Source: a virus. Taken from it: a stretch of DNA of 37,230 bases. The notes below the pieces were generated by a model that was given only the letters and a program-made list of their open reading frames with translations, was not told the origin of the DNA and ran no database searches. Numbering within the stretch: position 1 is the stretch's first letter; each line of letters begins with the position of its first letter. Below, one piece after another: positions 22,126 through 30,200 of the stretch. The stretch is from the IMG/VR virus record IMGVR_UViG_3300024520_000226, positions 1-37,230 of that record. The stretch is one strand, 5' to 3'. Made by a program: the position numbers and the translations under genes.

Positions 22126-22340
22126 GCTGGCGTCCCGCCGATGTTCTTGTTCTCGGTGGCGCATGGGTGGCAGGCGTATCCCCGGTCACAGGCAGAGCCG
22201 TCACTCCACCAGAACGGTGTGCCCTGCTCATCGTTGTAGATGGGATCGCCACAGCCGATGCACGGCGCTGGTGCGGAGAGGGAAAACATCCGTTTGGCAG
22301 CGGGCTTGAAGGTGATGGCCTTGATTGCGCTTCCGGTCAT
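22122..22340 (-). CDS. Zinc-ribbon-like protein, first gene of the leftward unit
   Basis: The 72-residue product starts at ATG 22340, with a strong AAGGAG six bases upstream on the coding strand. It contains CIGCGDPIYNDEQG (CxxC) and, after about 20 residues, CDRGYACHPC, giving a four-cysteine zinc site like those of DksA/TraR-type or recruitment-factor proteins. It lacks the long coiled coil of DksA. As the first leftward gene it could be an early regulator; this is inference from position. Confidence 0.65.
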   Translation of the reverse strand: MTGSAIKAITFKPAAKRMFSLSAPAPCIGCGDPIYNDEQGTPFWWSDGSACDRGYACHPCATENKNIGGTPA

Positions 22341-22376
22341 GTTGTTCTCCTTGAGGTGGGTGGCGCGTTCAGAAGG

Positions 22377-22404
22377 AATGTACAGAACGTGGGGAGAACC
22401 GCAA
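22377..22404 (-). promoter_or_regulatory. Candidate leftward promoter
   Basis: On the minus strand, TTGCGG (22404-22399) and TACATT (22382-22377) are separated by 16 bases, a passable sigma70-type pair (3/6 and 4/6 matches). Transcription would start near 22370, about 30 bases before the ribosome site of the first leftward gene. The two promoters are back to back in the 108-base divergent region. Confidence 0.45.
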
Positions 22405-22413
22405 CCCCTCCGC

Positions 22414-22442
22414 TTGACAAAGATCCAACCGTTCAGTAAAAA
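22414..22442 (+). promoter_or_regulatory. Rightward promoter giving a leaderless regulator mRNA
   Basis: A perfect -35 box TTGACA (22414-22419) is followed after 17 bases by TAAAAA (22437-22442), 4/6 matches to TATAAT. The expected transcription start, about 7 bases after the -10, coincides with the ATG at 22449. No Shine-Dalgarno sequence lies before that ATG. A leaderless transcript is therefore likely, as for lambda cI from PRM. Confidence 0.65.
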
Positions 22443-22448
22443 CTGCTT

Positions 22449-22667
22449 ATGGCCCACCCTATTCAGACTTTTCTCGCGGAAAGACCTCGCCAGACCCAGG
22501 CTTCTCTAGCTAGGGATCTGGGGGTTGGCCGCGCTCACATCTCCGAGATCGTTTCAGGGCGCTCTAGAATGTCTATGAAGCTCGCCATGCGGATAGTGAA
22601 GCTCACCGGAGGCGAGATCTCCCTGGCCGACATAGCCAACTGGCAACCCGAGGAGGCCACAGAATGA
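22449..22667 (+). CDS. Cro/CI-type helix-turn-helix regulator
   Basis: The 72-residue protein is a single HTH domain. QTQASLARDLGVGRAHISEI is the helix-turn-helix (residues about 15-34), followed by VSGRSRMSMKLAMRIVKLTGG. This is the Cro/C1 type found in phage repressors and antirepressors. It lies at the head of the rightward early unit, divergent from the leftward unit, where it would control both promoters. Its ATG falls at the predicted transcription start, so translation is probably leaderless. It overlaps the next gene by ATGA. No CI-like dimerisation or cleavage domain is present, so it looks more like Cro. Confidence 0.85.
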   Translation: MAHPIQTFLAERPRQTQASLARDLGVGRAHISEIVSGRSRMSMKLAMRIVKLTGGEISLADIANWQPEEATE

Positions 22668-23452
22668 GCGAGGACAAGCGTTTTAAGCGTGGCTTTACCG
22701 GGGTGCCCAACGCGCTCTATCTCGCGAACCTGAACGATAGGGACGCCCTCTACGCCTTTCTGCGCTTCGAGGGGGACACGTTTTTCGGCGGGCTCAAGAG
22801 CGTCCGCGAGTACGAGCAGATCCTGAAGCTTGGGCACCGCAGGGTCAAGCGGCTGCTGAATATCTGGCAGGCTCAAATGAGCCAACCGAGTTCTAACCGA
22901 ATCTCAACCGAATCTCAACCGGACGTTTCGACTGTGGCAGCGCAGGGTTGCGGCGACGGTGTACCAAAACCAACCGAGCAAATGCACACAAACCAACCGA
23001 CTCCTTCTATCTATGTTCAGAAACAGAATCAGAAACAGACAAGAGAAGAGAGTCCAGACGCGGAGCGCCTGACCATTCTCTTTGCCGACACTCTGGCCTC
23101 TGCTGCTGAGGAGCATGGGATTTCCCGTCGAAAGCAGGACCGGCCTCCGAAGGCTTGGTTTGTCGAGATGGACCGGCTACTGCGCCTCGACGGCATTTCT
23201 GCGGGCGTGGTGGAGTCGGTGCTTATCTGGGGCATCACCGAATCTGATTTCTGGGGGACCGGCAGCGGGCAGGGTGTGCTTCAGTCGGTGCCGAAGCTGC
23301 GGAAAAACTGGGACCAACTCGCGGGTCAACACGCCAAAGCTCAGGGTGGCGGCGTGAGTGGGTCACGGTTCCCGGTCACCGAGAGGTTGCTCTCGCGCGC
23401 CGACAACGTGGTGAGTTTTCCTGTGACCGCAAGAATTTTGGGGGGTGAGTGA
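22664..23452 (+). CDS. Replication initiator-like protein
   Basis: The 262-residue protein has an N-terminal winged-helix-like part (VPNALYLANLNDRDALYAFL, residues 14-33, then LKSVREYEQILKLGHRRVKRLLN). A low-complexity Gln/Ser/Thr linker follows (residues about 75-125). The C-terminal segment GVVESVLIWGITESDFW and LQSVPKLRKNWDQL resembles the DnaD-like end of many phage O-type initiators. It probably marks or opens the origin and recruits the helicase through the next gene. The linker (NRISTESQPD and so on) is a usual site for origin iterons, but I see none. Confidence 0.65.
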   Translation: MSEDKRFKRGFTGVPNALYLANLNDRDALYAFLRFEGDTFFGGLKSVREYEQILKLGHRRVKRLLNIWQAQMSQPSSNRISTESQPDVSTVAAQGCGDGVPKPTEQMHTNQPTPSIYVQKQNQKQTREESPDAERLTILFADTLASAAEEHGISRRKQDRPPKAWFVEMDRLLRLDGISAGVVESVLIWGITESDFWGTGSGQGVLQSVPKLRKNWDQLAGQHAKAQGGGVSGSRFPVTERLLSRADNVVSFPVTARILGGE

Positions 23453-23823
23453 TGGACAAAAGAGAGCGGGCTCTACGCGCCGGTTCCCTGGAAGAGATGC
23501 ACCAGACCTATGGCCGGGATTTGGGAGAGGCTCAACTTCGCTTGATGGGCAATCTCACCAAACACGTCCCGGCGGCAATTTTCAGGGAGGCGTGCCAACT
23601 CGCCTGCATCAACACTCGCGGCGGGTTTCCGCCAGGGGTAGGCGATGTGGTTGCCGCGGCCCTGGAGCTTGCACCCGGCGGCTACACGCCTGGGCAGGGA
23701 ATGTCCAAGCCGCGCTGGCACCAGCAGGCCACGTTCAAGATTCGCGGAGGAGTGAACGAGCGGCCCCAAGTGCAAGGGCCGCGGGGTGGCGAGGCGAGTT
23801 TTTTGGAGATTGCCAAGGAGTGA
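23452..23823 (+). CDS. Helicase-loader-like protein
   Basis: The 123-residue protein resembles the N-terminal part of phage helicase loaders (SPP1 G39P or replisome-organiser partners): MHQTYGRDLGEAQLRLMGNL, IFREACQLACINTRGGFPPGVGDVVAAALEL. The 'FPPG..dv' helix end is typical. The C-terminus is basic and unstructured (QVQGPRGGEASFLEIAKE). ATG 23452 overlaps the initiator stop as TGATG. The tandem with the initiator supports a role in bringing the host replicative helicase; no helicase or polymerase is encoded in the window. Confidence 0.6.
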   Translation: MDKRERALRAGSLEEMHQTYGRDLGEAQLRLMGNLTKHVPAAIFREACQLACINTRGGFPPGVGDVVAAALELAPGGYTPGQGMSKPRWHQQATFKIRGGVNERPQVQGPRGGEASFLEIAKE

Positions 23824-24569
23824 GGGTCAGCGAACTTCTGGCGGGGGGGCCAGCAGAGATCGATTGGGAGCGGGTGCGAGCCGATGCGCCTGGGCTCCAC
23901 GCACTGGCGATGGACATTCGCGAGAACGGTCTGCGAGAACCGATCCGCCTCGACCCCTACGGTCGCATCGAGGATGGGGTTCACCGCACCCTCTCGCTCT
24001 GGTTGCTGGGGTTCCAGGGTGACGTTCCGGCGACCCGGATATCGCCCACGCCAACAGGCTACGAGGCGGGCGCGTTTTGGAAACTGCCCCACCTCCCCAC
24101 GATCACCGAAACGATTCGCGAGGCGATGCTGCAATCCGGGCCCGAGGAGTGGGAAAACTACTGGGGCTGGCTGACGCTCAAACTGGACACCGCATCGATC
24201 ATCGCGGGCGACCCGTTTCTGGAGTGGCTCCACTCCCGGCACCCTTTCCGGTGTGGGGTTCTATCGATGGCCCCGTTCTCGTTCTATGGCTGGCACACCG
24301 ATGGTCGCAGAGGGGTCTCGATCAATATGCTGACCGGCTTCACTCCTGGCAGGCACTCCTCTATGTTCGCGCTGCCCAGGGACCAATCCCGCTCGCAGGG
24401 CCGGTTCTTTGAACTCGACTACGAGCCCAACCGATTCTACCTCTTCAACAATCAAATCGAACATACGGTGGTCAACTACGAGGGCAACCGATTCGTGTTC
24501 TCCATCGAATTTGATGAGGACAGAGACCAACTCAACTTCGCGCAACTGAAACGGGAGATCGAGGCGTGA
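23820..24569 (+). CDS. ParB-like domain fused to a 2OG-Fe(II) oxygenase-like domain
   Basis: The 249-residue protein starts with GTG overlapping the previous TGA; the longer in-frame opening from 23445 is a shadow of the loader gene. Residues about 26-75 match a ParB/sulfiredoxin-like domain: LAMDIRENGLREPIRLDPYG, then I-E-D52-G-V-H-R56 and LLGFQGDVPATRI. Residues about 130-235 look like a double-stranded beta-helix dioxygenase: H159-T-D161 in FYGWHTDGRRGVSINMLTG, H215 in FNNQIEHTVVN, and R224 in NRFVFSIEF. That is the HxD...H...R iron and 2-oxoglutarate set. Such enzymes hydroxylate proteins, nucleobases or small molecules. The substrate is unknown. Confidence 0.75.
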   Translation: MRVSELLAGGPAEIDWERVRADAPGLHALAMDIRENGLREPIRLDPYGRIEDGVHRTLSLWLLGFQGDVPATRISPTPTGYEAGAFWKLPHLPTITETIREAMLQSGPEEWENYWGWLTLKLDTASIIAGDPFLEWLHSRHPFRCGVLSMAPFSFYGWHTDGRRGVSINMLTGFTPGRHSSMFALPRDQSRSQGRFFELDYEPNRFYLFNNQIEHTVVNYEGNRFVFSIEFDEDRDQLNFAQLKREIEA

Positions 24570-24925
24570 CTTTCGAGGCACAGTTTGAACTCGCGGGGCT
24601 GCCGCCAATGAACAGGCAGCACAAACACTGGGCTGTTCTGGGCAAACTCAACAAGCGGTGGCGGCACGACGCCTACATCGCAATGCGTGCGGCGGGGTTG
24701 CCAGAGGGTGAACTCAAGAGCGTGCGCGTTCGGTACACGCGGCACTCGACCAGGGAGCCGGATCTCGATAACGCTGCCGCAGCAACGAAGGCGATTCAGG
24801 ACGGCATCTGCGATGCGCTCAGGTTCGACGATAAGCCCAACCAGTTTACGCCAGAGTGGCGATGGGAAAAAGCACGTCCGAGAGAAGGGAAGACAACAAT
24901 TCAGATATGGGGGGAGTTGAAGTGA
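24566..24925 (+). CDS. RusA-like Holliday junction resolvase
   Basis: The 119-residue product has the RusA signature REPDLDNAAAATKAIQDGI with D66 and D68, and LRFDDKPNQF with D88/D89, the acidic metal-binding residues that cut branched DNA. LPPMNRQHKHW near the N-terminus is also typical. It probably resolves recombination or replication intermediates before packaging. Length matches RusA (about 120). It starts with GTG overlapping the oxygenase stop (GTGA). Confidence 0.88.
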   Translation: MTFEAQFELAGLPPMNRQHKHWAVLGKLNKRWRHDAYIAMRAAGLPEGELKSVRVRYTRHSTREPDLDNAAAATKAIQDGICDALRFDDKPNQFTPEWRWEKARPREGKTTIQIWGELK

Positions 24926-25248
24926 CACTGGAGCAAGCGAGCGTCGAACGGTTCAAGCGAGGCCGAAAGGAATACGGGGGCAAGGAGTGGCGGGGAGCGC
25001 GGGGTTGCGAGGAGGCCAGGGAGGAGATTCAAGACGCCTACGCCTACCTCGCTCTGGAGAGAACCTGTCTACTGCGAGGTCGCGATCCCGATGACGGGGA
25101 TGCGTTCTCGACCCGGGAGACTACGACCCTGGCGGTGATCGACCGACTGCTCGCAAACCTACGCGAAACGTACACCGGGTTGGGCCTCCTCTCAGGAATT
25201 CTCGACGATGAGCGATCACACGCTTGGGAACCCCTGAAATTTGTCTGA
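24922..25248 (+). CDS. Small helical acidic protein
   Basis: The 108-residue product has RGRKEYGGKEWRGARGCEEA followed by REEIQDAYAYLALE, a pattern reminiscent of MazG-like or all-alpha NTP pyrophosphohydrolases ('E..EE..DA..Y'), but the set of metal-binding Glu/Asp residues is incomplete. The C-terminal half has another helix pair (TTTLAVIDRLLANLRETYTGLGLL). It starts with GTG 24922 overlapping the RusA stop. A role in nucleotide metabolism is only a possibility. Confidence 0.55.
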   Translation: MTLEQASVERFKRGRKEYGGKEWRGARGCEEAREEIQDAYAYLALERTCLLRGRDPDDGDAFSTRETTTLAVIDRLLANLRETYTGLGLLSGILDDERSHAWEPLKFV

Positions 25249-25525
25249 CGAAATAGGGGGCCATCGAGGACACGCTGCTAATCCGCTAGTGCCAAAGCGC
25301 GGGTGGGCTGGGCAACGCCACTGGCAGGACGGTTGGGAGGCGTGCGCGCAATGGTTCTTTGAACGCCTCGCGCTGGGAGACCCCCTGCCCAAGGTTCAGG
25401 CAGACCTTCAGGCGATTATCGACGTGCGCGCTGCGAGTGTGCGAGGCAGGAAATCGAACCGACCCAAACAACTGCGGAGACCGGCCCCGAATCTGCCGCA
25501 GTCGGTGAGGGATTTTGATCGGTGA
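25241..25525 (+). CDS. Small basic hypothetical protein
   Basis: The 94-residue product carries a Trp-rich helix (GWAGQRHWQDGWEACAQWFFERLALGD) and a basic C-terminus (VRGRKSNRPKQLRRPAPN). The likely start is TTG 25241, overlapping the previous gene by eight bases; GTG 25289 is an alternative giving 78 residues. The basic tail may bind nucleic acid. No family is recognised. Confidence 0.5.
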   Translation: MSDEIGGHRGHAANPLVPKRGWAGQRHWQDGWEACAQWFFERLALGDPLPKVQADLQAIIDVRAASVRGRKSNRPKQLRRPAPNLPQSVRDFDR

Positions 25526-25719
25526 GGACGAACTGGGTGCGGTGCGATTGCCATAGCAACGCGAGCGAGGCGGGGCACCACTTTTGGGAGGATCTGGTCT
25601 GCGACCGATGTGGGATCGGATGGCATGAATTTCAAACCGGACCCCAAACGCCCTGCGACTCTGACAAGTGGCGGGGACACAAAAACCTCGACTGGAAAGA
25701 ATTGAGGGGAAAGGGTTAG
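25522..25719 (+). CDS. Small Cys/His-rich zinc-binding-like protein
   Basis: The 65-residue protein has CDCH at residues 8-11, HHFWED, CDRCGIGWHEF and a later Cys. This gives two or more plausible zinc-binding clusters within 40 residues. It starts with GTG overlapping the previous stop (GTGA). Such small zinc proteins are frequent in phage early regions and often inhibit or redirect host enzymes, but this one cannot be assigned. Confidence 0.6.
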   Translation: MRTNWVRCDCHSNASEAGHHFWEDLVCDRCGIGWHEFQTGPQTPCDSDKWRGHKNLDWKELRGKG

Positions 25720-25722
25720 CCG

Positions 25723-26538
25723 ATGGGACGCACACCTCCGATCGACATGGCTAAATCGTGGGGGCACGCGACAACGATACCGAGAGAGTTCTGGGGTGTA
25801 CTGCCGGGTAACCTCCCAGGGTTTGGCCCAGGCGACAGGAAACGCTGGCACCGAATTGCCGAGGGTGACTGGCGCGGAAATCGCGGCGAGAGGTTCAGGG
25901 GGTGGTTTTTCTGGGTTGACGATAACAGGGACGTGCATTTCAAGCGTGAAGACCCGTTCTCGTTGGCGTTTTACGACCTTGGAGGCAACCTCGACCGGGT
26001 CGATCGCGGTGCTGAATGGGAGGAACACAGGCGCGACTTGAGCAACCGCGAGCATGAGAAGCGGATCAGAAAGCGCGCCCGAGATCGAAAGAAACAGTTG
26101 CGGGAGTCCCGCCGAAGGAAGCGTTTATGGGCTGCTCGCGACTGGGCTTCAGCCGTGGCACTCGGAAACACCCCCGCAGAGGGTCTAAACCAACCCGCAC
26201 AACCCGCACAACCCGCATTCAATTTCCGAGAATTTTGGGAGGAACGGGCCGCGCCCTCTGGGAGCTACATGGCACTCGACTCGGTGATCGAGATCGGAGG
26301 CGTGATCGACGCGATTGCGGAGGAGTTTGAGGGCAGAGATGACCTCTGCGAGATCCTCTATTCGGCCACCAGGGGGCTCGAAAGGCGCAGAATCGTGGAC
26401 TACTCGCCCTCCACCAAGGGAGAGGGCTGGGAGCGAATTGTGCCCATCCCAGGTGACATTGGGAGAGGCAGGGAGAGGCAGGGCAGGCAGAGCAGGCAAA
26501 TCCTCCCACGCTGGGAACTCGACTTCTCAGGCCACTAA
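25723..26538 (+). CDS. Unknown protein with basic coiled middle and repeat tracts
   Basis: The 271-residue protein has an N-terminal part with PREFWGVLPGNLPGFGPGDR and RGWFFWVDDNRDVHF. A strongly basic helix follows (residues about 105-135: HEKRIRKRARDRKKQLRESR), then a QPA tandem repeat, an acidic middle (VIEIGGVIDAIAEEFEGRDD) and an Arg/Gln-rich C-terminus (RGRERQGRQSRQ). The DNA shows short tandem repeats at 26191-26217 and 26461-26480. The basic helix could bind DNA or RNA. No family is recognised. It is the last gene of the early rightward block. Confidence 0.65.
   Translation: MGRTPPIDMAKSWGHATTIPREFWGVLPGNLPGFGPGDRKRWHRIAEGDWRGNRGERFRGWFFWVDDNRDVHFKREDPFSLAFYDLGGNLDRVDRGAEWEEHRRDLSNREHEKRIRKRARDRKKQLRESRRRKRLWAARDWASAVALGNTPAEGLNQPAQPAQPAFNFREFWEERAAPSGSYMALDSVIEIGGVIDAIAEEFEGRDDLCEILYSATRGLERRRIVDYSPSTKGEGWERIVPIPGDIGRGRERQGRQSRQILPRWELDFSGH
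26191..26217 (+). repeat. Three tandem copies of a 9-mer
   Basis: caacccgca repeats three times without interruption (26191-26199, 26200-26208, 26209-26217) and encodes QPAQPAQPA inside the 25723 gene. A second short tandem, gggagaggca twice, lies at 26461-26480 in the same gene. Both are in-frame or coding-neutral expansions and may vary in copy number between relatives. Confidence 0.9.
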
Positions 26539-26736
26539 ACACCTTTGCGGTCGAATCCCCGCACATGGCCATAAATGCTCGCCCACCGAAATTCCCTTGA
26601 CACGCTCCTCGATCTGAGGCATGGCGGTTTACATGGGGCAGCAGTCGGAGAGACTCGTAAGGAATCTCCGAGGGGCGCTCGCGGTAACACGTTGAGCGGA
26701 GGGCCGTTTATTTCAGCGGCGAGCAACGGGAGTCGC
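26539..26736. other. Intergenic region with tRNA T-arm-like sequence
   Basis: These 198 bases hold no convincing gene. Bases 26547-26562 (gcggtcgaatccccgc) resemble a tRNA T-arm and are followed by acatggcca, like a tRNA 3' end, but no complete cloverleaf can be built upstream. It might be an attachment-site core matching a host tRNA. TTGACA occurs at 26597-26602 without a good -10 at 16-18 bases. The region separates the early genes from the packaging genes. Confidence 0.4.
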
Positions 26737-27096
26737 GTGGACGAAAATCGAGACGCTACATCCGGCCAATTCGTTGCCGGGAACAGGGCGGGATTTCAGC
26801 CTGGGCAGTCTGGGAACCCAGGCGGTCGCCCTAAATCGTTCGGTGCGAGGTTGCTCGCGAAGCTCGATGAGACGCATGGCGACAAAGACCTCTACGACAC
26901 CCTGGTCGCGGGGCTGATCGAGGATGCTCAATCGGATGATCCGACCGTCCGGCTCCCGACCCGCAAAGAATTGCTTGCGCGGATCTTCCCGGTGATCTCG
27001 AAACATGAACTCACCGGAGAGCAGGACAGCCACATCGAATTTTCATGGAAGAAAACCAGCGAGGACAGTGATGATTCCGTTCAAGGGCAAGACTAA
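26737..27096 (+). CDS. Candidate small terminase subunit (DUF5681-like)
   Basis: The 119-residue product begins with GTG (GGGAG six bases upstream). It carries FQPGQSGNPGGRPKSFGARL at residues about 20-39, the QPGQSGNPGGRP motif of DUF5681 proteins, many of which are phage small terminase-like or DNA-packaging proteins. The rest is helical and acidic (LYDTLVAGLIEDAQSDD, TRKELLARIFPVISKHEL). It stands at the head of the packaging and head block. TerL lies about 4 kb downstream, not adjacent, so the call is moderate. A longer in-frame opening from 26575 lacks support. Confidence 0.55.
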   Translation: MDENRDATSGQFVAGNRAGFQPGQSGNPGGRPKSFGARLLAKLDETHGDKDLYDTLVAGLIEDAQSDDPTVRLPTRKELLARIFPVISKHELTGEQDSHIEFSWKKTSEDSDDSVQGQD

Positions 27097-27262
27097 GGTC
27101 GCGAAGGCGTACAAGACGCCCAGCAACAAGATGCCGGGGCACCTGAAGGGCAGCGGCGGTGCCGTTCGTTCGGGCAATGGGGGCATCCTGGGCAACCGTA
27201 TGCCGACCGACCTGGGCGGCGACTGGGCCAAGGTTCCCTATCCCTCGCAGAACCCGAAATAG
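27071..27262 (+). CDS. Small basic Gly/Lys-rich protein
   Basis: The 63-residue protein starts at ATG 27071 with GAGGA six bases upstream. It is basic and low in structure (FKGKTKVAKAYKTPSNKMPG, GAVRSGNGGILGNRMPTDLG). It may bind DNA or act as a small virion or packaging accessory. It overlaps the candidate small terminase by 26 bases. No family is recognised; an in-frame earlier start at 27005 lies deeper inside that gene. Confidence 0.55.
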   Translation: MIPFKGKTKVAKAYKTPSNKMPGHLKGSGGAVRSGNGGILGNRMPTDLGGDWAKVPYPSQNPK

Positions 27263-27269
27263 GTAACGC

Positions 27270-30200
27270 TTGAGCCTTGAAGACGCCCTGAGACACGCGC
27301 AACAGGCGGGCCGAGAACGCGCTCGCGGTCTGAGCGTTCAGAAGCCGACCCTCGATCAGTTGACGAACTTCCCGCAGTGGGTTGGTCGCAACACCGGCGA
27401 GGGTGTGCCCCAGTGGCGCGGCCTGGGCGGCGGCATCATGGGCGCACTCCGGCGCAGTCACGCCGTTGGTGGATTGCAGGCAGCGGACGTAATGCCTCCG
27501 CAGGACGCAGTCATGGCACCGCTCCCCCCGGAATACTCGTTCACAGGCGGCAGGAACGCCGTGGAGGGCGTCCCCGAATCCGATGCACGCCTAGCTGCAT
27601 GGGAGAAAGATTACATCGACAGGGGCGGCTCATGGGGGGGTGCGCGGATCGGTGAGTTTCTTGCGCCCGATATCCTCGATGTTATCCCGTTCGGCAAGGC
27701 GGCTGGATTTGTCGCTGGAGTGGCACCGAAGGTGGGCGGCGCGTTGGCATCGATTCCGCTGGGAGCAATCCCGCGTGGAGGCAAGCGCACGCTTAATGAA
27801 CTGGACGTTAAGACCCTGGCCCGCGCCTCCGAGGGTGCCGAGGAGATAAAACTAACGGAGGATGGGCTTCGTGAGTTGGCGAATTGGGACAGGGGCGATA
27901 CGCATTCAGTGGTTCAACCCGATGGCAGTATCCGCTACGAGCATTCCGGGTGGCGCGCTGTAGATGTCGCGCAGGACGGGGCCACGATCCCTAGCAAAGA
28001 ATACGCGGAGCAGCTACACGGCTTGCATACAGGGGAGTTGCGCGCCGAGGACGTTTCTCCCAAAGCGTTGCGAGCGTGGGAGGATGCCGGGTTACTGGTG
28101 CGTAAGCCTCTACGAGGCACATCCCCCACCCCCCGCGCCGAAGCCAGCGCAGGCGTCCGTGGCCCGCTCGTTTTCGAGAAGGGCAGCGGGTATGTGGAGA
28201 ACCCAAAGAAGTTTACCGTTGATGATGTGGTTTCAGATATAGATTCCACCAACAGGAAGGGCGAAGCGGAAAGAGTTAAAGACGAGTTTGACTACGATTC
28301 CACCGAAGATGTGATAGTCCTGTACCACTCTGGGGATAAGAGTATCGCGGATGATGTCCATTTCGGCACAGAACCCAATCGTGGCGAATGGGTGCGAGAG
28401 GTTCTGGACGGTGCAACGGATGATCAAGGGGCTATTGACGCGATTGCCCGAGAGCCCGCCGTTACATTTTTGTCTGACGCACCCGATTGGGTGGTGTCAA
28501 AGGTCGCCAGGAAGCTAGGCAAGAATGATAAGGACGTGACTCTGGAGGATGTTAGGGAGCATGGTCACCTCGCGGTCTTCAAGGTAGACGCTGACGCCGA
28601 TGTGGTTCGTGCCATTGACCCTGACTCTGAAGGTTTCACAAACGCCACCGGGCGGGAGAGCTACGAGCGTTGGCACGAAACCCCTCTCTATAGCGAGGGT
28701 GATGTTTACACGGGCGAGGGGCGACTATCCGAAACCCCCTTCGGTGTAGAGCGTGGCGACTACTTCACAACGGAGTCAGTGAGCCCAGAATACACCCTTA
28801 CCGGCGACGGGCTTGTCGAGTTTTTGCAGCGCAAAGGTGTGCCACTTCCAGAAGCCCCCACCCCCCGCGCCGCAGCACCAGCGACTCCTCCCACACCAGT
28901 GAGCGCGGCCAATGCACCAGTGGCCCCCTACAAGGGAAAGTTCACTGATGAGGTCGAGGATCTGCGGACGATGGACAGCCATGCAGATGCTTATGCCGTA
29001 GCCAAAGGGCAGCCACATCTTCGGAGGGTATCTGCGGACGGCACGGGCGACTTTGTAGGGGCCCCGCTAGGTGTCGATACGGCTGCCAGGGTTCGCACTA
29101 TGCGCGACGATTACGACAAGCTTGTAGAACTCGGAGCGGAGCGCGGTGCCGACTGGTACAAGCGGATGGGCGAAAACGCCACCCGTCTTGCTGGAAGAAA
29201 TCCGAAGAGGACCGAAAGATTCACCAAAGAAAATGCGATGACCTCGCCGCAGGCAACGCCACGATCGAATCTCGGATTTCAGTTGCAGGGGCACAACGCT
29301 CTGGTATCGGACTCGCCTCGCGACATAGTCCACACCGGCAGGCAGGCACGCCAAATGGCGGACTACCATGCTGGTGGACCCGATGGGCTGAGTCTCAAGA
29401 CCGGGCCATTCTCACAAGCGATGGACCCCAACAGGCCGCCCACGATTGGGGGCACCCATGACATTTGGGACGGCAGGGCGATGGGGTACAGGTCCGTAGG
29501 AAAGGACGGGAAGCTGCGACCGTGGGATGCTGGATTCTCGGAAAACCAGCACCGCTTCCTCGACTATGAGTTGGTTCTCGCCGTGCAACGTGCAAACGAT
29601 AAGAAGCTACTCGGTCGCAGCGATTGGGACGCTGACCAGATACAGGCAGCATCTTGGGCCGCAGTCGGCGGCAAGGACCGACTAGTGGGCGATGCATCCG
29701 GCAAGTTGTATGGCGGTGACCTTAACAGGGCGATGGACGCGATGAGCGACACCGACTTCCCCCCTGACTTTGCGGTCAATGCAACGGCAGAGAAGATCCC
29801 CTCCGCTTCGGGAAAACACTTGCCCGGAATGGCAGGCCAGTCGCTGGACGCCCGCAGGAGGTACACCAACGAAGCGTCTTGGATAGATGAGGACGGTAGG
29901 GACATACTCTACGATGCGGCAGACCGATACCAACTTCCCAGCGAAGAGTACACGGGCGCTTCTCTGAACCCAAACACCGGCATTCTGGAACACAATCCAG
30001 CCAACCAATCCAGACCCCTGATGGCTTTCGATACCGTAGAGAACGAACCCAAATTCTTCGGGCAGACAGTGGGCAGGCACGGGGAACTGGCTGGGCACGA
30101 TCAGGATGCGCTCAACTCAGTAGAGAAGTTCCGCAGCATGATGGACGCGCAGGAGGCTGGAGCGTGGAACCAGTTCACTCCAGTCGGTCAGCGTGGGGTG

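Noticed and set aside
23445-24569. A 374-residue single protein including the loader region
   Set aside because: The first 125 codons are a shifted reading of the helicase-loader-like gene (basic, low-complexity). The ParB-like domain begins right after GTG 23820, which overlaps the loader stop.
26470-26575. A complete tRNA gene ending at gcacatggcca
   Set aside because: The T-arm-like part has only a four-base stem with an eight-base loop, and no matching 5' acceptor strand (catgtgc) or anticodon arm is found upstream.
26597-26630. Promoter at TTGACA upstream of the packaging genes
   Set aside because: No acceptable -10 hexamer lies 16-18 bases downstream; the sequence there is catggcgg.
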